Notes: generated by a model from the sequence alone, not told the origin. A stretch of 64,000 nt of DNA from Cruorifilaria tuberocauda (GCA_013365365.1 JABVXU010000108.1:1-64000), one strand, 5' to 3'; positions 12,233-26,930 are shown, counted from the stretch's first letter. Program-made: numbers and translations.

Positions 12233-14378
12233 TTATTCTACTTTCTTGTTCCTTTTCACAACTGCATTCATATTTTCAGATGATGATGCAGAAGATATTT
12301 CATTATCTGATTCCTCCCTGATATCATCAATCTTGCCTTTTACCGACTTAAGTGCTATTTTCATTATTATAAATGTCCAATAAATGTGTAAAATTAGTAA
12401 TGACAACAGCATTACAACGAACAATCGTGGAACTATTGGAGGTTGTCGTATATTTTCCCACCGATAATCTGCCTGAAAGTTTAGTCATTTGTGCCAAATA
12501 TTTATTTATGTTATTTAATTTGATGTTATTTTTGATAACATCTATTAACTAATAAGAATTGTACAACCAAACTACAATTCCCCATTTACTACAAAAATTT
12601 ATGCATTCAAAGGATCTAAAAAAAAATTAAATTTGTATAAAAATCCATAACCTATATTATTGGGTTTAAATGTAAAACAATAATTGAAGTGATCTACTTA
12701 TTAAATCAACGACAGACAAGGAAAGGAAAATTATTCTTACCTGTATTGAAACAGGAGCGTCGAATAATATCGACCGAATAATGAAAAATGGAAAGTAAAT
12801 GAGTCGTGTGACAATCCAAACTACCATGAATGTTCCAAAAACGAATGTTAGAACTGTTTTCCAACCAGCATATCGACATAATTTGCCTAGTTCGCTAAAA
12901 AAAATATGCCATGGGTTAAAAATTAGCAAAAAAAAATCTTTAAATGTGAATGTTTTACCAAAATTATATGGTACTCGATATCATTAGTTAACATTATTAT
13001 TGAGAAAGGATTTTTAATATAGTATTAAACCTTTGTGAAAATATAAAAATTTACAGGAAAACATCAGCTATATCGTGACTAAAAAGAATCAGTGTCCCAA
13101 TTCGAACCATATTCATCACGAAACTCAGCAGCAGAAGTAGAACAGTGATTACATGATGGAATGTCATCTGAATAAAATCAGCCCGTCGAATGTCAAATAA
13201 CAATGAACTGAAAATAAATAATAGGAAGTTTTGTTCGCAAAACAATGTTAAGAAATTTTCAAATCAGCAACTACTACTAAAAGTTGGAAAGCACATATGG
13301 AAAATAATTGTCAACATGTCGTTAATAATTAAACACCCACCTGACAATAAGTGAGCAATAAAATGATGTTTCAATCACATAATACCACCAAATGTTATTA
13401 GTCAATGGATGACGAGGCCAATGCCGCCAACATTCCGCAACATCATACAGCTGAGGTTGATCAGATAAAACATAAAGACCTGAAGAATATCTAAACTACA
13501 TATAATAATGTGCAAATTATGATATAATGTTTATACTTAGCAAAATGGATATTTCACAAATACGTTTTCATAATACAAAAATAATCCATTCTTCCATTGT
13601 TAAATATGACGATATTAAGTGCGCAAAAACTAATAAAAAACACACCATATAACCAAATGCATAAATAAAACAGAAATCGCCATGCAGATTCTGATACCCG
13701 CTTAAATTTTCCTTTACTAGCCCGACAAAAATCCAGATGTGCTTTGATACGCAATCCCAGTGGTTCTTTAATCATACCAAATAAACAACCGATTGGCAAA
13801 AATATAAAGCATTCAACAGCAAATCTAAGTAACAACAGTAACATACTATACCTGAAAATTTCACTTTGACTGCTAGATTGTTAGAACAAGATGTGGAGAG
13901 AGGTTGCAGAAATAATTTAAATAGTTACTACAATCGTAAAATCTTGGATACTGAAAATCTGTTGTTAGCGAATGTTTTAATAAAGAGACTTTTTATAAAA
14001 TGAGGAATTTTATTAACTATTTTAAACTGAAAAAAAATGAAAGAATCTTAACAGAGGTCTTTGACTGCAAGCATGTCACCATTATGAATATCTTTTTCTC
14101 ATATGAAGTGCAAATGGATCAAAATATGGCCTTATTATTATTATTAGAATGTTCAATAGCAAGAAGTGAAAAATCATCAGAGAGTTAGTAGATGCACAAA
14201 AAGCAACAAACGTGGGATTTTTTTGAATATTATGTGATTAGATTATCAAAAAAAATCCAAAAACATACTTCATAGCGTAAGTTAATTCCCAAATATCTGG
14301 ATAATGAACAGTATGATTGGATTTAAGGTCATTCCATGAGAAACCCCGCGGAAGCCAGTAGTATTCATCCCAGATCAT
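12233..14378 (-). CDS. hyl: Ceramide synthase, LAG1/HYL (TLC domain) family
   Basis: It N-acylates sphingoid bases with acyl-CoA to make (dihydro)ceramide in the ER membrane. Minus-strand exons: 14378-14269, 13851-13646, 13479-13341, 13207-13055, 12894-12741, 12472-12233; phases agree, 333 residues. The start MIWDEYYWLPRGFSW matches the family N terminus; a TTTGCAG acceptor lies 44 bases upstream, with a stop in frame between, suggesting trans-splicing. In order: RFAVECFIFLPIG (membrane segment 1), the partial homeobox-like KFKRVSESAWRF, WLYGLYVL, then the Lag1 motif RRADFIQMTFHHVITVLL with the active-site HH pair and GTLILFSHDIADVFLELGK with the HD pair. Several hydrophobic segments follow. 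The C-tail is acidic and Ser-rich (REESDNEISSASSSEN), like the CK2-site tails of mammalian ceramide synthases. All catalytic residues look intact. Which HYL paralog it is cannot be told. Confidence 0.93.
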
Positions 14379-14423
14379 TACTCCGTTCTCCCAAACCGTA
14401 TTTGATATATACCAAAATTACCT

Positions 14424-15899
14424 GCAAAGCGATATGACATTAGCAGGATTGTAAGAAAAATATAGACATAAGACTGTGGCATTTTAGGATTTACCATCCA
14501 CAATAATATTGATTTAAAATAATCACGAATGACGCAAAACTTCAATTAAAATGATAAACGAAAAAATCCTAACGGAAAAAATTGTTTTTGTAGAACTGAA
14601 AGCTCATTTATTTAACATATATATATATATATATATAGGTAACAATTCAGATCGAATGAACAAATAGATAAAAGCGTTCAAACTGGCGGGTAAAAGAATA
14701 ACAATGCATATTATAAAACGATTTTAAGTGTATAAGAATGCATTGTAAAGCGATTTGAAGTGGGGTACTTATCATGGAAACAAGTTTTTAAAAAATAAAT
14801 AAAATATGATCAAATCATTTCGACAGCATAATGCATCAAAACTAAATCGTTACCAAAATAATGATAATATAAGAAAAAATCATCGACAGCATACCAAACT
14901 GATGACGAAGAGGGGCAGCAGACATAATTCAAAAACTATTTTATACTAAAACAATGACTAATAAAGTGGTTATTTGTACATCTGATTCATCCTACTCCAC
15001 TGCGTTTGTCAAAACTGATCAATTATGATCCACTAATAAAGCACCAAGTAGGATTATTATTGAAACTAATGTATAAAGAAATTTATCTGGATTGATATAA
15101 CTAAATATTATATCTGGTTAGTTTAAGTTGAATTCTGAGTATTACCAAATTTGAAATAAGACTGACGGAACGTATCTGTGTCACTCGAATGACTTGACAA
15201 ATGAAAATTTACGAAAAACATTTTTTTCGGAATTTCTGTGGAATCATGCAGCTCATCCACAGAATTAGATATTAGCGGTGCTTAATTAACTTGTGTTTAA
15301 TATTAAAGGGAGAAGTACTTATGATGAATCCACGAGGAATCCAGCAGTTTAAGGAGAAATCGAACTTCTAAAATTGTAATTAAACTCTTTGTGACCTTTG
15401 CTTTACCTTGTATCCCGACTGCATAGAGAGAAAAACAGTGAAAGCCTAATAGCTAATGTGGGGCCCTAAAGAAGGTGATGATGAGCATTTTCATCAAAAC
15501 CTAGTCGGGGTGACACAACAAACCGCACAGTAGTAGCCCAGAGGGATTTCTGGAATTGTTTTCCAGATGAGTAAGGAAAAGCGGTAGGGTTGGACTCTGG
15601 GTTATCCTTTATAATGTCGCGGTGTTGAGATTCGGGTAGTGATGTTTCTTTATATTTTCGAGATATCGTCTTATCAGATATTATCAAAGTTTCATTTAGT
15701 TTTTTGTAGCGTAGTAAATTTCTGTTTTCCCACATGTATAATGTACGTACGTATGTATGTGCGTAAGTGTATTATATCAGTTTTTTTTCTTGTAGTGACG
15801 CTGAGAAATGTTGTAAGTAGCCATAGAAAATCATGCAATTAAAATTATCTAATGATAAATGTTGCAGAGGCCTATATAGTTATAGATTCAGTTGAAAGT
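14424..15899. other. Divergent intergenic region between ceramide synthase and NAC alpha
   Basis: This region holds the promoters of two divergent genes. It includes an AT dinucleotide tract at 14617-14637 and a GC-elevated block at about 15464-15660. That block contains a small hairpin (CTGGAA...TTCCAG) and an 89-codon minus frame without domain signals. A strong pyrimidine tract and acceptor, TTTTTTTTCTTGTAG, lies at about 15781-15795. It probably marks the leader exon or trans-splice region of NAC alpha. Confidence 0.4.
14617..14637. repeat. (AT)n microsatellite
   Basis: Uninterrupted AT dinucleotide repeat of about ten units, upstream of the ceramide synthase gene. Confidence 0.9.
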
Positions 15900-17631
<1,732 letters not shown>

Positions 17632-18371
17632 TGGTATTTATGGATGTTGTGTTGATGAATATTTGAGTTTATAATTAACGTTTTTGTGCTTTCTTTAGTT
17701 TTGATTTTCACTCTAAAAATAAAATCTGCTCAACAAACTCATTATCTCATATGTTTCAGAATATCAGCTCCACACTGTTAATTTTGTTTTGTTTAACTAT
17801 TTCTTCATTACTTGTTTGGTTGAAGAATCATGCCTTTGATTCAAAGTTTTTTATAAGTAGTAAGGGTGAATGGTTCACTGATAACCATTTCGGTATATTA
17901 TAGCATGCATTACTACTACCAACTGTAAACATGCCAATAGTGCTCTCTAATCTTGAGCTACTCTTAGACAACTTAATTTCCAACTGAAAAACTGGAGTTT
18001 TTAACTAGAAGTTGAAACTCATAACTCAATTATATTGCAGTGAAGTACTGTAAAGAGTAATCCTTTCTTTGAATTAAATGGGCGAAAATAGAAAACACAT
18101 CAAATAAATGTTTCCTTTAATGAATCCAATTCTTTCTTCTTCACAGAGCCGCAACTCATCTCACGCAAAGTCATTTCATTCTACGTCAAATATCATGGCC
18201 TAAGCGTTCCAAGTTTCAACATTCGAAATGAAGCTTAATAACAAAACCAAAAAGCTAGGATTCACTTCTTCAACATCAAGTATCAGTACGGCTTTGGAGA
18301 CGTTTCACTGTTAGCAACGCGCTTTGTCTATATTTAACTTTTATAATAACAAATATAGAAGAAAAATATGT
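17632..18371. other. 3' intergenic between convergent NAC alpha and RPL17
   Basis: This is the shared 3' flank of two convergent genes. It contains the NAC alpha polyadenylation signal near 17718. No other gene seen. Confidence 0.55.
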
Positions 18372-19756
18372 CTAATAGTCGCCACGAGCCAAAATACGAC
18401 GTTGTTTCTTTTTTGATTCTTTTTTCACTTTTCCAATATCATCTGTCGGCTTTGTGACTACTTCATCTTTCTCTGATAAAATCACTTCCACATGACACGG
18501 CGACGACATATAAGCTGGAAATCTCTTGTCAGAATTTGATAACTTTAGCGAGCATTTTGCAACTTAGTAAACTGGTACGATCATGAAAGGTACCTTCTAA
18601 CTAAAGCAAGGTATCGCATTACTATCGGTCGAACTTACAAGATTGAAGTCATTTCGAAATTCTATATTAGTTTAAAGCAGAAGCATTCGCGACTAAAGCA
18701 TAATGAATATTCGTCTATATTTAAAATAAAATATTAAATATCTCGAAATAGAATATTAAAATATTCTATATTACTCAACCAAAACGCAACAACTCAAAAA
18801 AAGGGATGAATATTTAAGTAGATAATGCATAAATTATGCTGCAGCTTTTGAAGAAACTCAAATTTGTACAACAAACATCCTCAAATGAGAAATTTCTCTA
18901 CCAATTAATTTTGTAAGCTTAGAATACGTAACAATATGTTAGGAAAATTTTCACCCAGCACATCAGCTGCACTCTACAGTTCAGCAACCGCGTTGAAATT
19001 GTAAAAAAAGAACTAACGATTGATTCTGCCATGGGCACGATATGTTCGTCGACGCACTTTTGGAGCACGCTGTACTTGAATGTGTTCGATTACAAGATGG
19101 TCTGTATCTAATCCTTTGTACTCAGCATTACTTTCCGCATTCCTAAAAGGACAAATAATTTTAAATATGAACAAAAATTTTTTACCATTCTTTCTGGTGC
19201 GATTCTTAGAAAGATGAAAAAAATAAAGTAATCGATATATTTAGATAATATATCTTCCGCCGAAATCTAGCAATTGCACCGAGTTAAATGCAGAGTCTAT
19301 TCTCTATCTATAGTTTCGGTTCTCATACCTCATCTCCACTCATTTTCGCATATGCATGATTTCAGAGTTACAATATGTGATTGGAGATTGAAGAACATTT
19401 AGTAATATTCAAATCATCTCAAAATTTGACGAACATTGGAGAAAGATTTTAAAAATTATTGACCTCAGAAGCTGCAACAAAAATTCAGCTGATTTCTTAG
19501 GCCATCTGCCCTGCGTATGTTTCCAAGCTTTCGCTTGTGCTTTACGCCCAACACGATGATTGAATTTCCGGAATGGAACAATTTCTTTCTTTTCTTTCAC
19601 ATTTTCCAGGAAACGTATTGCACGCTTCAGAGGCATATGCTTGATGGCTTGCGCCGTTTCATGTGTATTCTTAAAATGCACTCGAAGATCGGAACCACGT
19701 GCTTTACACGATTTCGTGCTATTCTCCGGTTGTCTTGAATAATGTATTTTTCCCAT
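18372..19756 (-). CDS. rpl-17: 60S ribosomal protein L17 (uL22)
   Basis: This is a large-subunit protein lining the exit tunnel. Minus-strand exons: 19756-19464, 19142-19018, 18514-18372; phases fit and give 186 residues, the normal length. It starts [20 protein letters not shown], followed by [20 protein letters not shown], then the uL22 core [20 protein letters not shown] and [20 protein letters not shown]. The second exon gives the tunnel hairpin ([20 protein letters not shown]). The last exon reads [20 protein letters not shown] and ends in a basic tail. TTTAGCAG just before the ATG is a good trans-splice acceptor. It is divergent from the PPP1R11-like gene, with 520 bp between the two start codons. 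Confidence 0.97.
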
Positions 19757-20276
19757 ATCTGCTAAATATAATCCACTTTACCTACCTGTAACAATTCATA
19801 CTTGATAAGAAGCAACTACAAGAACTTGATTTGAAGTAGTAATACCAAATCACCATACTTATCCGTGCACTGACATTGAAATTGTGAAGCTAAATTGCAA
19901 AATTCAGCGTTTACGCATAAAAACAACACATCATAGGTTGGACCGGAAAAAGACCGGACAATCCCTCACAACTATATGTCCAGCCTACACATCGGCACAA
20001 ACCAAGCCTCAATATTACACTTGCTTAATCGCTGACCCAGAATGCAACCGATAATCTCTCAAAATGTTGATCGGAGTTGTAATTAACACTTGAGGAGTAG
20101 GTGCTTCGCCTCGATAAGTGAATTATCTTTCTGTACGATTTCGGTTCCTTTACTTTGAAATAAATTGCACTGAGATGATTCAAGATGGGATGAACTGGAT
20201 TTGATCGAATTCTTGCAGAAATTTTGTCTATCCTATCAATATGAACAATCTAAATAAAATAGTTCCAGGATTAAAA
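19757..20276. promoter_or_regulatory. Shared divergent upstream region of RPL17 and PPP1R11-like gene
   Basis: These 520 bp separate two head-to-head start codons. The middle (about 19930-20040) is richer in GC than its surroundings and contains a direct repeat GACCGGA-AAAA-GACCGGA. A bidirectional promoter is inferred from layout only. Confidence 0.4.
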
Positions 20277-21654
20277 ATGAATCGTGTAAATGAGCAAACC
20301 AATAATACTTCAACGGTTACTATAATCGAAGAATCAAATGATCCAACAGTTAGTTTCGTCATTTAACATTTTATTTAGAATATGGCCTAAGCTTATCGTT
20401 TATGGATATCTGTGAATCGATTTTGTTTTTTCTAGTCTCGGTTCTTTTAAAAGGCTAATTCTTGAGAAGATTACAGTATTGAGAATGATGATGAATGAGG
20501 AAATTAATGTTGACTGAAACTAGATTAGCCGTATATTATGGATTATTTGTAGAAGATATATATTTTAGGGATTAAACACTATGATCTCTTTTAATTCGTC
20601 CTCGTTTTTTATTTTAGTTTTTTTTGTATAATTAATAATCATGATTCACTGAAAAAATTTTCATCATTTTCAAAAGATTGAAATGTGTGCCTATTAAAAC
20701 TGTTCAAAATTAGTCTGGAACGGTTTTAGAGTCAAATTAGTGTAATTTTGAAGAATAATTGGGACTATAAGACTTATTTGTTGACAGAAGTCGTTTTTCT
20801 AGATTGCAGTACAACAACTTACTCTTTCTCCAGAAGCGCATGGACCACAGTAAGCTAATTTTGTGTTTTTTGTAATAGTAATAGGTTTTGAAGTAAATTT
20901 TGAGGTCAAATTAAGCAATGAAAAGGAATGGTGTGTGTATTTTACTCATTATTTTGTCTTTTGTGATATTTTTATTTATCTATATCTATATATCAGTACA
21001 CGACATAAATCAGTATATCAAGGAAAATTTTTTCGGATCTTTGATTTCCAACACATAAAGTGCAAAAGTGATTCAAAAATGATTCTCCATACTAATACTC
21101 AAAATTGTTTCTAGTGTGCGCTGGTCTGCAGATACGATAGACAATGAATTTTTGGGTAGGCACAAATCGAAATGTTGTTGTATTTACAAGAAGCCGAAGA
21201 AATGGGATGAAAGTTCTGATAGCGATAGTGATTCCGTATGTTTTTTCCAAGATTGCTTACTTTATAAGTCTGTTTAAAGTTTCGATACCGATTTGTCAAA
21301 GGGTTGTTTTTGGGGTATAATGATTAATATAATAAAAATTGTTTATACAGTTTCCTTCCAAGTATTGCTCAATAATCGGTGCTAATAGCATTTATTGGAA
21401 AGTGATACTTCGAAGTTTTTAGCTTCCCCGTGTATTTCAACATGTGCAATTCATTTGGAAGAATATATAAGGTAAGCTACGCAAAAAAGTAATATTTATG
21501 AGATTAGATGTATAATGCTCTCACGAACTATACACATATTTAGTTGGAATTTCAGGATTGTGAAACAACTCATTGTCGAGGGCATGTTGAAAAACGTTTT
21601 CATCAATTAAGTAGTGGTGATGGAGGCGAATCAGGTCCTTCATGCTCCACTTGA
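20277..21654 (+). CDS. ppp1r11: PPP1R11 / inhibitor-3-like protein phosphatase 1 regulator
   Basis: This family binds and inhibits protein phosphatase 1 through a short hydrophobic motif; the mammalian protein has also been reported as a ubiquitin ligase. Exons: 20277-20348, 20803-20849, 21115-21235, 21556-21654, 112 residues (human about 126). The conserved core is VRWSADTIDNEFLGRHKSK followed by CCCIYKKPKKWDESSDSDSD, matching the family VxW...DTVDNE..G.RSSKCCCIY.KP block. The PP1-binding VxW and the triple Cys are intact. The last exon DCETTHCRGHVEKR matches the family C.HTHC.RGH segment. N and C termini are low-complexity, as usual. A further small exon between 21236 and 21555 cannot be ruled out, but the phases work without one. 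Confidence 0.9.
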
Positions 21655-22806
21655 TTGTTATTTGATTTATAATTTTGTAATTCATGATTGTATTTTGTTC
21701 TTATAAATGAGTTAAATTTTCAAAAAGGAATTTTTTAGACTGAAGACACTTATAGTGAAATCAAATTGCATAAATTTTTTTTCTTGTTAAAATTAATTTT
21801 GTTGAAAAGAAGATATAACGTTTAATTGTAAGAACTATACGGAATCATAAAAATGAAAGAGGTTTTTAATATTACGAGAACGCGATGTAGGATCAGACTA
21901 TTAAATAAATTAAGAATCTAGTCATGTTTGAGAAGTGATATCATATCAAATATCATGCTACGAACTATTCTAGTGATAACTAGTGAACAATGTCGGTTTC
22001 AAAACTACTGTGATGCATAAAAGTATATATTCTAACTCTAATCTGTTTTTTTTTCCAGTACCTCAGTAAAAATATGCAAATCTGAAATATCTCGTTGACA
22101 TCTCGTCTATTCTAACAATGATTCAAAAACTGTGCAAAATGCGTTCTCAAGTAGATATTTCTGGTAGTTTTTAAAATTTTTGGCTGTTTTTAAACTATGT
22201 TTTATTTTAGCTATAAATTGTCCGGATTTTACTAATACCTCCGGAAAACTTTTTGTACATTTAGTTTATATATATATGTAGTAGATAACGAAGCTTATAC
22301 AGTTAATCACTTACAGAAGGCATGGCACTGCAAATTCATTTTCTGATCAACTAACAAGTGTTTATCATTTATCACTTTATTACAGAATGGTTTTTTACGA
22401 AAATTTTAAAAATTTCGAAAATCTTGAAGAATAACATTTTATTAAATTGTCAGTTAATGAACGGTGTTTTGTACAATGATTTCTTGCAAAATAGTTCTTG
22501 CGAATACCGATAATGATAAGGTGCAAATTCCGAAGTTTATTATATTAAAATAAATTTGAAATCATGCCAATGAATTGAACTAATGCATCAATTTCTTGCT
22601 TTTGCAAACCGAAAGTGGAACAATAATCATAGTTAAAGAGATCAGTAATGATTGTTTGAATATTATTGTATTAATATTACTCATTGCTCTGCATATATAT
22701 AAAGCTGCAGAGGAAATTTGTCCTCTGTAGCTTTATATATTTTTTTCGGTAATTTCTATTGTAATGTAGGATTTTTACAATTTATCTAGATTGGAAATTT
22801 AACCTG
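21655..22806. other. Intergenic with a 20-bp stem hairpin
   Basis: No gene seen. Near its 3' end, 112 bases before the BTB gene start, lies a long hairpin listed separately (22695-22740). The rest is plain AT-rich DNA. Confidence 0.5.
22695..22740. repeat. Near-perfect 20-bp inverted repeat with 6-nt loop
   Basis: Arm 1 (22695-22714) and arm 2 (22721-22740) are complementary at 19 of 20 positions; the other is a G-U wobble. The loop is AATTTG. A T-run follows at once (22741-22747). The stem core includes AAAGCTGCAGAGGA. It could be a foldback remnant or a small hairpin transcript. Confidence 0.85.
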
Positions 22807-25800
22807 ATGGATAAATTTGATGAAGTTAATTTACAGTCAATAATAATATCACACAAAATAAGGCAATATACGGCCAAATTGAGCGTTTGTATGGATCGGA
22901 ATTTATTGCTCAGTTTCAGTGATGGCAGTCTGCTTGTTGTACATTCACAGATTTTAGCTTATTACTCATCGAGGTATCGTTGCTCAAGCTTTTCATTTTT
23001 CATTCTTTTTTCAGAATCTTGGATTCCGTTGATCGGTCCATCAAATTTAATATTTGAAATGAATTCCTAACTTTACATAATTTTTCTTATATATAGCATT
23101 TAAAGAAAGTTTTTTTGCTTTTTTTGTTCCATTAAATGTGATATGGACTGCTTACTCTGTATAACATTAAAGAATTTTTAAAGAGATTAAGTAATAAATG
23201 ATAAGTGATAATTGCTTTTCAATTCAAAGATCTTGAAGAGATCTACCAAATTGTGTTTTATCTATTTACTTTATCTATTTATTTTCTTAATTGTTCATGA
23301 TTTGATTGGATCAAAATTCATACATCATATTTCATTAATTTAAGATTATATAAATATTATTTTGAAGTATGAACATCAAACTCTCGATATATTCTTGAAG
23401 AAAAATGTTCCCTTCCAGATTTTTCGATAATTATCGATTAAATCGACATCATGTGAAAATTAAGAGTGATGCGTATATCGCCAGAAGCTTGATTCAGTTT
23501 TATTATACCGGACTACTTCAACCTTCATTTTCTCATATCGAAAAATATTTTCCTGTTGCAAGCAAGTTAGCACTCGATATTGCTTTGGAGGTCATTATCA
23601 ACCCTTTTTGCAACATATACAAAATAGTTGTCCAAAATCAGAGTAGCAGTTTAAAAATGGCGAAGAAAACTAATGCTAAGCACATTTGGATTGGTCGAAT
23701 AAAATAGGACTTAACATTCATAGTTTCATATCAGAACTTGGTATATTCCTGGAATTTGTCAGCATGCCCATCATTCATTAAGACAAGTCAGTTTGTGCAT
23801 CAACGATTTAATCATTAGCTAGATGAAAATAAATAATTAAAGAGTTGGTACTTAAATTAACTTCCCATATCTGCTATTTATCAACATTTCGAAGAGACAC
23901 GCCTAGAACTCTGACTTATATTTTAAATCAAAATCATTTTATTGGCTTATTTATTTGTTTTATGTGAAGGAGCTGAATGAAACTTGGGAAGTCGTATTTT
24001 TAAATGATAATATACGGACGTAAAAACCATTAACAACCATTTAAAATTATGTTATTTGTATTAAACGAATTCTGATCTTAGTGCAAGAGATAAATATCAA
24101 AACGATAAAGTATTATGAACGTAAGTTCGAAACGAGTCTTTACAGTGTTTAATATCTTCGGTGAACTCCTAATTACTTCTAATTAGATTGAACTTCTAAC
24201 CGTATACTAATTTCTCTTTTTCTAATCCTTATGGATTCTGAATTTTACTTACACTTTCAGGCTTTATCTCAATTGTTAGAGAAATTTTCGCATCGAAATG
24301 ATTATCATGCGATCATATGTGCAAATATTGCTTGCGAACCAAGCAATCATGTTGCTTCAACATCTGTTAAATCAATTATCAGTTGCGCTGCGTTATTTTT
24401 GAAAGGATCAATTAATTCTGATTCCTACAAAACGGTATTTCCACGTAAATAATCCAAGATTTTCTCGCTTTTTTTCCTTTATTGTAAATTTAATTTAATT
24501 TTAATTTAATTTTTTTATTATAAATTTAATTTAATGAAATTAACTCTTTTTTGAAAGTTAATAGATTATTTATTTTAAACCTATCGACATACATAACACA
24601 TATTTGTATATATGTACATTTTATTTTACTTATATTATCAACTAATTTTTCAAAAACTGTTAATTTCAAGGTGCACATTATAATTTTATTAAATTCGACT
24701 TGCATTCATTGAGATTTTTATACACATTTTAGCTTTCTAGTATAATAATTATACTGGGTTTTAAATACGCTGGGTTTTTAAGTTATTTGATCCTTTAGTA
24801 TCCTTTCTGTAGTTAATTCTTGATTAATAGTTTTTTAAGTTCTTTAGTATATTAGGATAATTTTTTTTTAAACTATGACCTTCATATTTTCGACATATTC
24901 ATGTTGAAGGATTATTTTTATTTTAGAATTTCTGGTTTTAATCAGAAAATTTCTTCTGTTGGTAGCTTTTTTATACTGTCGTTTGATTTTTGTTTTGTTA
25001 GGTATTGAATCTTTGTTTTTTTTGCTTTTAAAACTTGTAAGTGTAATTGAAATTGAAATTGCAATTTTTAATTGTAATTGAAATTGAAACTTGTAATTGT
25101 AATTGGAAGTGAACGATTTTACATTTGAATTTTCAAACATTTGAATTTTTTGATGAATTTATTGCAGTATGCGAGTCCAAATGCTATGTATCGTATTCTT
25201 CAAGTTTTGACAATTTTTACTAATTGGAAAGAGGTAATTCATTTGCTGATTTAAGAATAATCACTTTAATGTTAAACTATTTAAAAATTTCTTGATTGCA
25301 ATTTTCAAAATAACTTCAAATACCGACACAGATATCAATTCTCGAAAGGATTCGAGAATTGATAGTTGTGCTTGGATTTCATTTTTTTTTCTCATAATAC
25401 GTTATTCTTAGTGATTCAAGAAGCATGGATTTCATTAGCTTAAATCTTTCTAAACTTTAACCTATGTATTTGCTAATTAATCGTTATCATTTACATATTG
25501 CTACAAGATGCATAAATTTGATGCTGTGACAGATAAACAATAATGATCGGTTTACTGACAAAATCTTTATTAAAAGAGCGAAGATAGAAATAATTCAGTA
25601 AACGAATTTAGTGATTTAATAAATTTATTCGATCTAAAATTCATTTAAACTTGAAACTTTCTGAAATTTCAGAGTTTACAATTAGCACTAGAATGGATAG
25701 TATACGAAGAATGTCGATATCCTTATGCTGATTACCTACTCGATGCAATTATCTTTGAAGTATGCGATGAGCTAACAAAGGTTGAGCTTATTATTGCTTC

Positions 25801-26860
25801 AATTCAATTTTAAATCTCAATTTGTGCATTTTTTCTCCTAATTTTCTTCTGAAAAACTTGAAAACTTTTTTTTTGTAACAAAAAAACCTTTTGAAAATGT
25901 TACTTTTCAGGTTGTAGAAAAGGAAAAAGATCGTTTACCACCAGAAATTGGTGCAGTATTAGTAGAACACTATAATAATGTCATGTATCAATATTTGATA
26001 CATGATGAAAATCTTGTTAAGCGTATGAATCCAGAAAGATATTCGGTTCCTGAACGCCATACTACTTCATCTGTGAAACCATCTTCATACAGTAAATTTG
26101 AAGTCTCCTCAATCACACAACCGCTAAATTCGTCATCCGAAACAGGAAATTACTTACTACCAGCTTGTTCATCAGCCAAGATCTTTGATGAATTTTTGCT
26201 AGATAACGATAAATCAAATAGTAATAGTATCAGTAATATCAGTGTGAAGCCATTAATTCCGATCATTCATTCCACAAATTTAATATCACATGCAGGAGTA
26301 ATTAAGCAGCAGCAAGCAAATTCCTCACAACTATTGACAAATAAAAAGAATTTACGAGAATTCATTGTATCATATAGAACTGGAAATGAGCGGAATTCAA
26401 AAATTTCCGATAAATTGAAAGAAGAGAGAAAAGATTCGAGAAAAAAGGCTACAGATGAGAAGATTACAATAAAAGTATCAGATGACAAAGACGGATTAAT
26501 ACAAAATGAGTCAGAAGTAGGATTCGATGAAACATTACTGCTAAATCAGTTGATACTATCAAATGCCAATGAACTATCTCCTCAGTTTTCGAATTATACT
26601 AACAACGATTATTCTCGAGAGAGAGGGCAATTAGGTTTCAGTTACTTTAAATAACTTTAGTATCATTGTATTTTTGAATATTTTGCAATTCCTTATAACA
26701 TTCCTTTTGAATTTTTATGTATTTGATCGTTTTCTTATTTCCAGAAATGATGAAAGATCAAAAGATTACACAGTTGAAACTAGCAGGAAAAGCGGAACAA
26801 TTGAATAAATTTGGATTTGTCATTGATATTAAATCATTAGATAATTCCATAACAGTTTAA
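22807..26860 (+). CDS. BTB/BACK-type domain protein, not otherwise recognised
   Basis: The N-terminal part looks like a BTB/POZ dimerisation domain, found in many adaptors for cullin-3 ligases. Exons: 22807-22973, 23419-23590, 24261-24434, 25168-25233, 25673-25780, 25911-26634, 26745-26860; phases agree, 508 residues. BTB signature: SFSDGSLLVVHSQILAYYSS then RFFDNYRLNRHHVKIKSDAY and IARSLIQFYYTGLL (the fiYtG strand). Helical segments resembling a BACK region follow (AALFLKGSINSDSY, SLQLALEWIVYEECRYPYAD). The large sixth exon is mostly disordered, Ser/Asn/Lys-rich. The seventh exon (EMMKDQKITQLKLAGKAEQL) depends on a weak donor (TTAG/GTTTCA at 26634); without it exon six ends at a stop at 26652-26654. 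No Kelch or MATH domain was seen. Substrate and role unknown. Confidence 0.7.
25333..25364. repeat. Perfect 14-bp inverted repeat in BTB gene intron
   Basis: TATCAATTCTCGAA and its exact reverse complement are separated by AGGA. It lies in intron 4 of the BTB-like gene. Confidence 0.9.
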
Positions 26861-26930
26861 TGCAAGTGAAACATTGAACCTGAAAAAGGCAATATCAGTG
26901 AAATTTAATTGACAGAAATCGATAAAACCA

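Noticed and set aside
15466..15735. 89-codon minus-strand frame
   Set aside because: No recognised motif; lies in the upstream GC-elevated block of NAC alpha and ends without splice partners.
19517..19742. Plus-strand frames of 60-73 codons
   Set aside because: Antisense to RPL17 exon 1, which is unmistakable.
22695..22747. Bacterial-type terminator marking horizontally acquired DNA
   Set aside because: The stem-plus-T-run shape fits, but surrounding genes are all intron-bearing nematode genes and no bacterial frame is nearby.
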